This document shows, in pieces, positions 38,601 to 50,125 of a stretch of 64,000 nucleotides of DNA. The DNA comes from Formicarius rufipectus (Eukaryota; Chordata; Aves; Passeriformes; Formicariidae), in NCBI GenBank assembly GCA_013399695.1, contig VXAU01000197.1, forward strand, positions 3,932,557 to 3,996,556. The letters are read 5' to 3'. Every line of letters begins with the position of its first letter. Position 1 is the first letter of the stretch. A program made the position numbers and the translations under genes. Under the pieces are notes generated by a model. It worked only from the letters and a program-made list of their open reading frames with translations. It was not told the DNA's origin and did not search any database.

Positions 38601-41600
38601 TTTATGATATACAAAGTAATGACAGGGAGGTAACACGCCTCTATTGGCTGTTATGCTGTGCAAGTGATATTTGCTGTAGATATGAAGTAAGCTTCAGTTT
38701 TGCTGCAAGAGGGGCAAAATTCACAAATTGCTTTTCAATTATCAGAAATAAGGATATGTACTTCAGCAGCCAAAATTAAGGAGGTGACGTGCATGCTAGC
38801 TTACAACTTGGGGGGCATCCATATTTCTAATAAGCCTTTTATTCACATACAGAAATGGGTATAATTAGTATACCAGTGACAGTAAAACACAGTGTAAAAG
38901 TTGAGCCTTGGTAGAAACTGGGGAGAAGATCATCTTCTGTGCATCCAGAACTGCTCTTACATCTGCCCTTTTCATAGGAAGCATTCCACCACAAACACAG
39001 GCATTTTTCAACAGCAACCTCCATTATACAGTTTTCTCTTGGTAAATTGACCAATCATCCTTAAAGAAAATGTCAGCTCCTCCATACAGCACCTACAATA
39101 AATTCTGTATAATATTTTGCAGAGACACAGAAATACAGGTATCCAGGAGATAAAGCTGGAAAATGAGTGCACTGAGGAAAAAGAATGAATAATTCTTCCA
39201 TTACCACGAGAGCTGCACCGGTGCCGCAGCTCACACACAATGAAAATAAGAGGCATGGTTAATACATTATTTATATAATGAAAGTAAGTCTGCGATTAAA
39301 CCATTTCATGGCAGCTTCAGCAGATAAAAGAACATGGCTCTTAAACAACAGAGAATCACCCCAGGGAAGGCAGCCTCCAGGTGTGAATCCAGAATGGTGA
39401 CAGATCCACCTGGTGGCAGGCAGAGCTCAGGAGCAGCTGGTCCCTCTGTGCACCTCACAGGGCAAAGGGCCAGTGTTTCTGGGAGAGGCTGAACAGTGAG
39501 TGCTGCCACTGCCAGTCCATTCAGGGTGAATGTCCAAAGCTCTAAAAACCTGTGCTATATCCTGGCTGGAAGCCCTGGTGGAAATGGCACTAACCCATGT
39601 CTGGCAGAGGAAACCGAGGTACTTTCAGTGTGTTGCTGCCTGTACCCAGTCGAGCTGTGGTTCCCTTTTAGCACTTCAAAAGTTGTCTCTGCTAACAGTA
39701 GTGTGTCCTCTCTCAACCTCTCTTCATGCTTGGCCCCTCTCTTGTTGGCTTTGAAGTTTGTTTACCTCCTTCTGTTTACTTAGGTGCCTCTGTGAGCTTT
39801 TACAGACATTGATCATATTATTTTGAAACTTAGGATGCTGAATACCTCTTTTTGTCATCCCTTTTAACATGGTTTTGCATTATTTATTGCCCCGTTCTTA
39901 TATCTCCCTTATTTTTATTTCAAGTTCCATTAACTCAGCGTCAAATATTCCATAAACTTGCAAATTCAAGTAGCAGCAGGATCAAACCGTGATTCAAAGG
40001 TAATGTGCAAAGTAATGTTCACAAATGATGTAGAGTCAAGGACAAAACATTCCACAGCTTTCCCTTTCACGGTGACTATTTCTGTCTCAGTATTGGCTTC
40101 GGTGATTGGCAAGGCTTTTGCTATTTCCAGTCAAATGCAAATGGTTAACGATGACTACACTTAAGACACAACAGTTCCTACTTTCCTGTAAGCCACAGAA
40201 GCTCACTGCCAGCAAGAGAGAAAGCCAACAGCACTCACAATTGGAAACAATTCTCCTTGCATAATGGTCAATTAATAGCCCTCTGATTTAGCTTTCAAAA
40301 GACACAATTGCTTAGATCTAAGCAAACTGTTTTGTAAAGCTTTCCCTCCTCAGATGAGAAACAACTTGAAAATAAGCACTGCTTTCTACTCTTGAGCTGT
40401 GATCCAGTCTGTGTCATCACAACCGGAAAGGATCCACCCAACTTAGCCATGGAATTTTCTTTTTTAGTCAGGCAAACTGTCCCAAGCAAGCACCTGGATA
40501 CAGTTCCAAGCTCTCTGTACAGTTAAAGGCATTTCCCTCACTAACCTGATGCATTGGATGGTACAACAGAAAAGATGTCAAAGTAATCAGAGTAACTAAA
40601 CCCCAAAAAACTTCTTACCAGAATGTTTTTCAATCTCCATTCGGTCAGCCTGAATCTTCTAGGGCATTCAAAGTGCCATGGGCAGAGTGTTCCTTCTCCC
40701 AACAATTAAAATGTGTGGCAGAACTCAAAACTGTAAGTTTTAAAACTTAATTGCATTTCTTTGATCTAATATAACTCTTAACCTCTCACAGACTGTGTGC
40801 AGTGGTTTTAAAACTGTATTATATATGGTTTGGGGAGATAAGGAACAAGAGTAAATGGTTACTTTATCTTTAAAACCATGAGTGACGATGATTGGCATTC
40901 TGAGCTCATCTCTGCAAGAATTCTTCAACAATTCTGCAGTGGGATTGGGGCATTATTCTGCAAACAGGTATTTTCCTCACCCACTGGCAAACTTTGATAG
41001 CTTATACATCATTTGACACCAATGAAAGTATTTTATTAATGGAGATAAAACTGCTGTTTCCCAGGGAAAGCAGGGCTATTCCTTCCCCTTCTCAGGCAGG
41101 GTGGCTGCACAAACATTGCAGATTCCAGCACCAACATTACCTAGGAGTGTGCTAATTGGTGTGGTAATGCAAGTTACCATCTTCACCTCTGAGAGCTTCC
41201 ATGGGCTGCTGGGACAGGATAACAGCAAACAGGGAGTCAACAAGCAGGAGCAGAGTGGGGGGGTCTGAGCTTTAGCACAGCACAGTGAGGGATGGGAGAA
41301 AGTGTTTCTAGAAATGAGGATTACAGTGCTCTGGACAGATTTACATCCTGTGACTCTTCAGTCCTTTAGTCCTTAGTCATTTGTACAGAGTCACTGATGT
41401 CACTGGGACTGCTCCTGTCTTGATATCTCCGTGAAATATAGAGAATATTTTCGATTGATCTTGAATTCCAAATAAACATGTGGAATGTAGGATGCTTGAA
41501 GATCACAGAAGAGGCTGTTTATGAGGATGTATGTTGAAACTAATTGGGCCTGGCAGGAATAATGTATTTGAATTCCAAGCCAAATGCAGCCAACATGTTC

Positions 41601-42809
41601 AGGGAAACACCAGAATGTACCAGCATCCATATCAGGAGAGCTCTCTGTCTGTGTGTTCAACAGGATCGTACGTCCTGGAAGTTTGGAAGGAGCATATGGG
41701 AGTCAATGGACTTTTTCAGGGAATACATGTACAAATATTTTATAAATTGCTTTACATCTCAGCCTCCACTAGCCTGGAAGTACCTCATTTTCAAAGGATT
41801 TTGCAAGAAGTGGGAACATTTCCACAACAAAATAAAGTCCAGAAGTTATCAAAGAAATTTTCCTTCTTTTGTAGAAAGCATTGGAAACATTGAATATTCC
41901 AGAAACAAACAAACAAAACCACCACTGCAAGAATTTTTCTACTAAGTAAAACCTCCAAAACTAACCAAGAGGATTCATCTTCCTGAAACACAACTTAATA
42001 GGATGCATTAATCACACACTCCACAAAGTGAATAAATATGATGCGTTTTCCACTTTGCAAAACCATCAAATGGACTATTCTAGTATGTTTTTTTAATCCT
42101 GACTTGGATAAAGCATGGAGGGATCTGTGTCTGGAAGGAGTCATCTTCCACAGCATATTTGAATATGTAACAGCAAAGCCCCAGTGCAGGAAAATACAGC
42201 AAAATGACAATTTCCAGCATTTCAATATGGGCAGTGATCCCTCTCTCCCAACTCTGATTTCCCAGAAACTTCATCCTAACACTTTCCTTAATTTGAATGA
42301 TTAATTATTCTGACTAACATCTTGCACCTAAGAATGCTTTATATTAACACTTACTGCTAGGAATTATAGAAAATGTATTTTCTAAAACTTCAGGCTCATC
42401 AGTCTCTTCCAGTGAGTCACTGCTTATCTGATACGAGTTTGCATTTCAGTTACTACTTGAGGGGAAAACCAACCCATCCAACACATGGAATCCAACACAT
42501 TCCATGGTTATGGAATATTCAGCCTCCAGTGCAACAAGTTTCTGGCAGCTCTGAGCAGCACAACAACCACTCAGCAAGGCTGACACCCAGGACGAGCTGC
42601 CTGAACTGCAAACGGATGGGAGGGAGGCAGCAGCAGAGCTTCAGCAGGGCAGGCTGCCACCCAGGACTTTGGATGTCTGAGAAAAGTGGAGAGGAGAATC
42701 TGAGAAGTGCTGAGAGGAAAAGCCAAGTGCCCAGACAGACACAGGCATGCACCAGAAAATATACCTAACCTTTGGAAGGGCAAGGTCTAAGGAGTCCTTC
42801 TTTTCTTAC
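35650..42809 (-). other. GLT1D1: GLT1D1 last intron
   Basis: A 7.2-kb intron with donor GTAAGA on the minus strand at 42809 and acceptor TTTTTTAG at 35650. It contains a CR1 LINE tail at about 36969-37490 in the opposite orientation to the gene. The remainder is AT-rich unique sequence with overlapping chance frames, for example 41.4-42.3 kb and 42.4-42.8 kb. Confidence 0.85.
36969..37490 (+). mobile_element. CR1 LINE, 5'-truncated 3' end
   Basis: About 520 bp matches the typical avian CR1 3' region. A broken frame at 36970-37314 encodes the C-terminal part of the CR1 ORF2 (reverse-transcriptase protein) with RPHLECCVQFWALQFRKDIE, YGERLRELGGFSLEKRRLRG and GDLISLYNSLKGGC. The noncoding tail then runs through TTGGACTTGATGATCTCAGA and ends in GATTCTATGATTT, a version of the CR1 3' octamer repeat. 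It lacks all upstream ORF2 sequence and is therefore immobile, a dead-on-arrival copy. It lies antisense to GLT1D1 in its last intron. Confidence 0.93.
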
Positions 42810-42908
42810 CTGGGGATTTGAAAACAGCAGTCCTGTTTCCTTATGTTTTATTATTGCTGCATTCCCTGGGATGTTCCTTGCCAGCACTGGGGTATCTAAA
42901 TCCATTGC
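42810..42908 (-). CDS. GLT1D1: GLT1D1 coding exon (second from last)
   Basis: The exon is 99 nt, 33 codons, phase 0 at both ends. The minus-strand acceptor is CTATTCCTCTAG and the donor is GTAAGA. It encodes AMDLDTPVLARNIPGNAAII then KHKETGLLFSNPQ. This is the typical GT4/GT-B segment that follows the E-x7-E motif, where a P-V-[LV]-A-x-[ND]-I-x-G-N loop and the G-L-L-F strand line the nucleotide-sugar pocket. The match to remembered vertebrate GLT1D1 (VPVLARNIPGNAAVVKHEVTGLLFSNPQ region) is very close. It is intact. Confidence 0.95.
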
Positions 42909-45900
42909 CTAGAGGAATAGATAAAAAATGGAACAAGAGTTTATAAGGATTCAGGGATTTTGAGGTGCTAAGGACAACAATTTTAAAATGAAAAGTAGAA
43001 ACAACAAACCAAACTTCTTTCCTATCTCTCCAAATTTTTTTTTAACTGAAAAATCCCATGTCTAAGGTGATCTCCTACAGGGAACTTCTTTGAAAGACTT
43101 TGTTTATGCTTTTGTTATTCTTGTAACTTTGAACATATTATGAGAAGCAATCAATGCAGAAAATCAGTGCGTAGATGCTTCATCAGTTCTTCTTTTCCAA
43201 TTCGAAGTATGCAGTTTGTTTCCCAGTGGAAGCCCTGAACATATGGGAGGCTTGAGGAGGATAAAATTAAGGTTCAGCTCAAAGGTTGTCACTGTAACTC
43301 CTTCCCTTATTGTGCATGGATGAGAACACTGGTTCACAGCACAAAAACCAGTGAAGTATCTGTTCTCCTAGTCCATTAAAACACTTTTTTTCACAGATTT
43401 TCTATAACATGCCGAATTTGAGAGATAGGGGCAGTTCAACAACAATGAAAGGCACTCTGGAAGTCACATGGCACTTTCTCCACATTTCTGATTCCTGTGG
43501 GTCATACAGAGCTCTGGAAAAAGCTTTTCCTTTGAGATCATCTGTTACACCAGCCTTCCTTGGACTTTGAGCATTCAGGGACTGCAGGGAAGGATGCGGC
43601 GATGCTGCAGCTGACTGAACTCCACCGAGGAGAGGAGAGGTGATGCCTTCAGAACACTTCATGCTTTGAAAACACGTGATCTACAGAGCTACAGGTAGGA
43701 GACTCCTCAGAGACCAGGGAATACACCTGAGGAATGTGTTTGCATGTGTGCATTCATGTGCACACACAAAAAAAGAAAAGGGGGTGGTGGGGTCTCAACG
43801 TGCAGCATTTGAGCTGCCTGCAGAATCAGCTTCCAGCCAGAGCCAGGAAACCATTCCCAAGAGACCCAATGTCTGGCCACCTTGAAAACACACAGCTTAG
43901 GTTCTGAAGCACCTGCTGTGCAAACCCTGGCCACTCAACTCTGCTACTCATGCACGTCCTGATGTGAAGCTTTAATTACTATTGATGAATTGGGAAGTCT
44001 TGAGAGGCACCGACTGTAAAAGCAGAAATATTCATATTGTACAATTACCACAGTGTCAAATGAGAGAGAAATGCACTCCCCCAAATCTTCAGGCTGTTTC
44101 ATACTGGTTCCCTGCCACTCCACAGTGAATGCATTTTTAATTGCTGTCATTACACTCCTGGATGAGGAGCAATTTTGCTTCAGCCTACAGAGCAAAAAAA
44201 TCTCCAAGAAGAAAACGATGCACTTTTATAGTATGGACAAAACTGAAGCCCAAAATACCCTGGCTGATAATGTACAGGACTGATCATGTTCTGAAAAGGG
44301 AGGGACTGCTGGGACTTAGAAACATGTTTTAGTAACTTAAAATACCCAAGAAAAACACAGTCTAAATCACCACTGCAGATGTATTTACTGTGGACATCAC
44401 AATCCTCTAGTCCTTCTGGCACCAACATCTGCTTTGCAGCAGTTAGCTCTAAAAATAACAGTAATAACCCTTAATGATATAAACTGTTCTACACTTTCCA
44501 TCAGAAACTACTGGATTGGCTGGAGGTAATTCAGACAGGTTCTGAAGTGAACACAGAACAGGATAAATTCAAAATATAAAAACTACAGACTAGATTCTGC
44601 GTTTACCTGACTAAAGTTGTGGAGAGACATTTTTATTTTTTTTTTTAATTAAAAGTCATTGTGGTGAGAGGAAACAGCTTTTAGGCACACACAAATTATT
44701 TTGTCATTTGCTCTGACTTCACTGTTAAACAAACCTGGTTTCCAAAGGAAGGATTAGAAAACAGATCATGGCAGTATGAAGTTACCAGTCCAGCAGCATC
44801 ACAGAACTTCCGAGTTCCCCCAGGAAAGGAGAGCTGTCAGCGTCCCTGCCTGACAGGCTGAGAACCTGCAGCTCCAGGAAGCTGCCCCAACACTGGGATC
44901 CCACCAAAGCACCAACAATCTCCCAAAGTGACAGAATTTCTGAGTCAGCTCAGACTTTTTGAGCTCTTGTTCTTCACAGGCTTAAATGCCCTCGTGTTCA
45001 GGCTGTGACTCTTGACCTCGCTCAGACACTGGGAATGAAGGGATTTTCCTTGAACTTTTGAGTTGAGAATTAGGAGCTTGCTAGTGGCACTGAAGTGTGG
45101 GGACAGTCATTGTCACCTGCCTAAGGCCCTCCCCTCCTCTTGCTGTATTTCTCCTTTTTTCGAAACCAAAACTGGAAGAGTATTGCAGGTCTGGCCACTT
45201 TCCAAACCAGCAGTTGTCCATTCAAGGGGAAGAGCACCATTAAAGAAAGGAAAAGAAAGAAAGGCAAGGAAGAGAGGAGAAGGGAGGAAGGGAAGGACTC
45301 AAGATTTGTTCATTTGCTTCTGGTTGTAAAAGCTACATCACTGATGATTGACTGAAGTTGAACGCTAAATTTACATAGAATTCTCTGTAATTTCTGAACT
45401 CTAAAGGGAAAGACATTTGTTCTGTCTCATAGACTTGGAGGGTAGTAACTGCTATATAAGAAAGCTTTCAGGTCCCAAAACACAGACGTACCAATGAATT
45501 ATAGCAATGGAAAGACAGAACAGATGGCCAAATACTTTAGATGCAGGGCTGCCTTTACACCAAGCTAGTCTTAAACAAATGGATTGGGCTGTAAATAATT
45601 ACTGCATGAAGTGGCTTAGAATTTAATTTAGATACTTAGTCTATTTTTAAGCAGTAAAAAGAATCATTTGCATTGTTGGAAATATGTATAATTTACTGAC
45701 CTAGGTTCCACAAATAATAGCAGAAAATACCATTTGAGTCCATTGGCCATCTGTTTTGTTACATTATTGTGACTGCAAATGTGTTTTACTGCTCTTGCAG
45801 GAGGATGCAGGGTGTAAATTTCTGCTGTGGAAGTTTCTTACCCAATAAGCACATCTAACCAGCTTAGAGAGTAAAGACAGGGTTTATTTTCTACTTTGTC

Positions 45901-48900
45901 TTCTGGACTGGCCCTCATTTTCTTCCTTCAAGCCTATGCATCTTTTTGTTGGCTCTTCAGTTTTACTGCTTTACAACATCCCTTTATTTTTTATAATTTC
46001 CTATAGCTTTCATTCCAAACTACTAGGCCTGTACTTCACATGTTGTGCAAGACTGGATTTTGCCTTAGAGCACAAGAGAGTCTGTCCAACTTCCTTTTCT
46101 ATCAATATTTTTTTTTTAAATTGCCCTCTTTTTGGTAAAAGCTAGAGTCCAAACCTTTTTCTTACCAGCTACACAGGGAACATAAAAACCTTTCAATAGC
46201 AGTGTCTTTTTCACCACGACATGCCCAGGAATGTGCAAAAGTTCTGAGCTCTCTGGGGAAGAGATGGCTTTTTAATGTTTGCTATAATGTCTGTTTTCTC
46301 TTCAAGTGTCAAACAGAGAATAGATCAGTTATGGCAATATCTCTGAGATATCAGTACTAGCTGACAAAATAATTAATTAGGGGGTTTAGTTCTTTCATAC
46401 CTTAAGGCAGGTTGAAATAGATATGATCATATATTTATCTAATTTCTCTATTATATATTTATCTCATACTAAAATACTATTTACAGATTCATGACCTCAT
46501 TAAATGCTGAGCTTTGAAGAGAATGAAAGTTGCATTTTCAAAGTCAAGCCTTTTCTCTCCAGCCTAGGACCAGAAGATTTTCATACTTGGTTTTCTGCTT
46601 TATTATTTAACAAGATCTTAGCAGATGACCCTTCCTGCTGCTGGCCGTGTCAAGAAAAAAACTTCACCTTGTGGGACTGACACTTCCTCTGAGAGAGGGA
46701 TTTTCACAGTAGGGGGTTTTATAAGCATGTCATCAAATCCCCCTGTACAAGTGTCCAGGTAACAGACACACAAATCCCAAACCCTTGGAACTTTAGCAGC
46801 AGAATTCAACCAGGTCCCAGGGACTAAGAAGCTGCAGGTCTTTTCTAAGATGTAACTAAAGACCTCCTTCTGCTTGCAGAAGATCTGCCTCGGCTGGGGC
46901 TGGAGCTGCTGTCTCACCAGAGCTGTGCCACCTCTCTTGCACTAATGGAAGATACCAGTTTGCAGCTGGAACCCATTTATTGACCAGTAACACCTGAGCC
47001 AGCACACTCAGGTCTCTCAGAGTGTGCCATTTATCCAGGATAAACTCCCAGTTCTGAGAGAACAGCCCAAGGATTGGACTGCCCTTCCTCAGCATTCCCC
47101 AAGGCAATACAGGACTGGGGCTGCTGGAACAAGGTGAGTTACATTTATGGTTAGAGATTTTCCAGGAGGAAATATTTCACTCCAGAATACCTGAAAGTGG
47201 GTTTTACCTCCAGCATGTGATTATGCACGAGCACAAACCAAATCTGATTGTTGGGTTTGACATTATTCCACCAAGGTAACAAGAGAAGAAGGGACCTTTT
47301 CTTTTTATGGAACAGATATCATACACAAGGACACAGCTTCCAGTCTGCAAGGGGACAAGTCTTGCATTTAGAACAGAGAATTTAATTTTTCCACTATGGT
47401 TCATTTCGAATGTTTAGCTGCTAAACTCAGGTTAAGGGTTAAAGTTAGATTAAATGTTGATTAACTTTGGTTTTAGTAAAAGTAGTTTCTTCAGTAGAAT
47501 TAAAACTATGAATCACAAGATTAGCTTAGGATGTGAAATGAAGTTACATGTCAGAAAAAACCTAAGAAACCTACTATATATGCATAAAATACATATAGAT
47601 AATATACATAAATTCAGCATGAAAAAAATAAAACTAATGCTTCCTGATGATTCACCCTAATAAATATCTTTTTCTGGTGTAAGAAAAACTTGAAAATTCA
47701 GGAAGCTAACACTGCAAATTTATATAAAGACATCCTGCATAGAATGCTCTTTTGCCTAAATAGTCTTGTAATTCTGAGAGAAGAGAAATTCAACAGGAAG
47801 CACTTGGTATTCTGTCCTGTAGTAATTTCCTTGTTGGGTTTTTTGGGGGGATTTGTTTGGTTTGGTTTGTGTGGGCCTTTTTGCTTTTGTTTGTTTTTCT
47901 TTTTGATAGGTCTGGGTATGAATGGGGAATAAATTACTCAAGGCAACTGTGAGGTGGAAACTTAAAAGAAGAGCTTTGCCACTAGTGATGGTGTTTGACT
48001 ATGGAATAGCCCTCCTAGGACACCTGAACAGCTCAGCCACAGAGAGCAGGGCTCCAGTAAAGCTTTCCTTGTTGATTTAGTCTTGCAGTTCTCAGATTCA
48101 AAAGCTGTAGGAATTGCAACTTCAAAAGAGGAGAGCCAAAATCAATAATTCCTGAAGCAGCTCCACGTTACTTGTGAGGTAAATTGGCATTATCTTTTTT
48201 GGCTTTGAGTTACCACATATTGTTAAGACACTGAACTTACAAAATTGCTCCCTCTCCTGATAAAAGCTGAGAAAAGTGCCTTTTAACTGCTCACGTCTGA
48301 TGGGAAAATTGGGAGGAAAAACTACACCAATTCTCCCGTCAGCCCTGAGTTTGCATAACAATTTGTATCAGACTTGGCACATTTGCACTTCTGTTGCAGA
48401 TGCTCCATGTCTTCAGGCTTTCTGGTTTACTTTTTTGCTCCTCTTTAGCTCACTAGAAATAAATCAGGTTGATTTTTTTGGTCAATTGTTCTGTGAGTCC
48501 TGAGCGGCACAGGTGGCTGGGGCGGAGGAGGTGACAACTACTTAACTTCTTCTCTGAGTCACTGACTCGGTTGTGCACTGTGTTGGTAAATCCATTTCGT
48601 CTCCAACACTACCCAACACACCGAGCTTGTCTCATCTGCCACACTGGGAAGTTTGGAAATGTCACAGTCTAATAATTGCTGTTACAGAGTATTGTTGCTG
48701 TGAAAGAACATCTGCTTCCACCTCGGAGCACTGGCATTTTAGAAAGGAAATACACATTTGCTATCTTACCATCATCTGACTTGCTTAATTCTTACAATGC
48801 TCACTTAGTTCTTACTTAGGAAGACTTTCAGCTGTGTAGAAAAGAAAAAAAAAGCATGCTGGAAATACAACATGTGATTATTCCTTTGAAGCAGCAGATT

Positions 48901-49519
48901 CATTAATACAAATAGTGGAATTGTTTCTGTGACCATCTGAGACTGTGAAGGACCAACATTCAGCCCTCACCAAAATACATCTGCCCAAAGAACTTCCACT
49001 TGAAGTACACTTATTATTTTCTGAGAAAGCATTTAATACTAAGCAGTGCCCTACCTTGATAGGTATGAAATAAAACTGGTTATTAATTTTCAATACTGAT
49101 GGCAAAAAAATTAACTGAGCGTTTCATTCATTCATTAATCATTTCTGAATTAAACAACCAAATACAGCTCTTGGATTGCTTTTTGAAAGGATGCAGAAAT
49201 AAATGGAAGTCCCTTCCAGCAACATTATAAGGAAGTGGATGTTGAATCAAGCCTAGTGACAATCCCAGTAAATCAGAATGATTTCTACATTTCAGGTCTA
49301 TGCTGTTAATTTAACAGGATTGATGAAATTACGCTCTGTCCTTTAAAAACAAATAGATAAAGAATAAGGGAAGAAAACCTTAATTGTTAACACTTGCAAA
49401 ATATTTTAGTTTTGTCTTCGCTAGCTTTGAAAAATGGACATAAAATGTTGCCACACGTTTCCAGTGAGGAAAGAACATTCCAGCCTCGGGGAATACCCTT
49501 ATCAGTAAGATGCAGTTAC
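42909..49519 (-). other. GLT1D1: GLT1D1 intron
   Basis: A 6.6-kb intron on the minus strand with donor GTAACT and acceptor CCTCTAG. It contains a purine-rich GGAAAGAAAGG-like stretch at about 45240-45300 (+ strand) and a G/T-rich simple stretch at about 47830-47905. No gene or clear mobile element is seen. Confidence 0.82.
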
Positions 49520-49640
49520 CTCCAGAATTGCAGCAGACATCCCTTCGGAGATGGAGCTGTTGACCACGGCAAAGCACCTTCTCACAGCAGCGTGGAGATC
49601 CTCCGGTGGCAGCTCTGGCAGCAGATGAACCCCGGGGGCC
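49520..49640 (-). CDS. GLT1D1: GLT1D1 coding exon carrying the E-x7-E motif
   Basis: The exon is 121 nt: one base completes Arg, followed by 40 codons. The minus-strand acceptor is GGTTTGCAG and the donor is GTAACT. It encodes APGVHLLPELPPEDLHAAVR, then RCFAVVNSSISEGMSAAILE. This is the core of the C-terminal Rossmann half of a GT-B glycosyltransferase. EGMSAAILE has the spacing E-x7-E typical of retaining GT4 enzymes, where these glutamates contact the sugar donor. The second Glu is the final codon of the exon. It is the most diagnostic exon for GLT1D1 in the window. Confidence 0.96.
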
Positions 49641-49830
49641 CTGCAAACCAGAAACACACTGAGAGGGCACTCCCAGGAACTGGCTCTGACCAGCTGGTAC
49701 CCACACAGCGAGTTGTCTTTGCGTGTTCTTTGTGTGTGTGTGTATATATATATATAAAAATGTGATTTTAAAAGCTGGGCAGCCAACTGCTCCCATTTAG
49801 GGCAGAGGAAGTTTCGCAGCAACTTCTTAC
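49641..49830 (-). other. GLT1D1: GLT1D1 very short intron (190 bp)
   Basis: Only 190 bp separates two exons whose reading frame joins perfectly (AG plus G, giving Arg). The intron runs from donor GTAAGA to acceptor TTTGCAG on the minus strand and contains the TG/TA microsatellite at about 49732-49759. It is far shorter than the other GLT1D1 introns here. Confidence 0.9.
49732..49759. repeat. Compound (TG)n(TA)n microsatellite
   Basis: About 28 bp of alternating TG followed by TA dinucleotides lie within the 190-bp GLT1D1 intron. Length variation here would change intron length and could affect splicing of two small exons. Effect not shown. Confidence 0.85.
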
Positions 49831-49874
49831 CTTTGAAGTTTTTCCTTAACTTCACTTGTAAAAAGTGGATCCAC
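49831..49874 (-). CDS. GLT1D1: GLT1D1 micro-sized coding exon (44 nt)
   Basis: A 44-nt exon on the minus strand starts GTG after acceptor TTTTCTAG and ends AG before donor GTAAGA. It encodes VDPLFTSEVKEKLQ plus two bases of the next Arg. This fits the remembered GLT1D1 segment (VDPVFTREVKAKVKR) between the GPxVD turn and the P-x-x-D-L motif. Phase 0 at its start and two leftover bases at its end match its neighbours exactly, which supports such a small exon. Confidence 0.92.
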
Positions 49875-50037
49875 CTAGAAAAGAGCACACACAGAGGAAT
49901 GTGGCGCCACTTTAGGTTTGAAATACCCAGAAAAGAAAAACAAATTCCAGTACTTGTTTGTTGGTTTGTTTTTACTGAAATATTTAAATGCCTGCTTTAA
50001 AAATCACACCACAGATTACTTTTACCTTTTTTTTTAC

Positions 50038-50125
50038 TTTTGACTCCTCTCCTTTGGGTTACTTTTGACTCTTTCTTTTTGGGTTACTTTTGGCTCTTGT
50101 TTGTTTGTTTGTTTGTTACTTGGGA
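50038..50125. repeat. Imperfect tandem repeat with (TTTG)n
   Basis: Three imperfect units of roughly 27 bases share the core GGTTACTTTTGRCTC, followed by a (TTTG)n run and a further degraded unit ending near GGTTAATTTTGAC. It is intronic in GLT1D1 and of no evident function. Confidence 0.7.
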
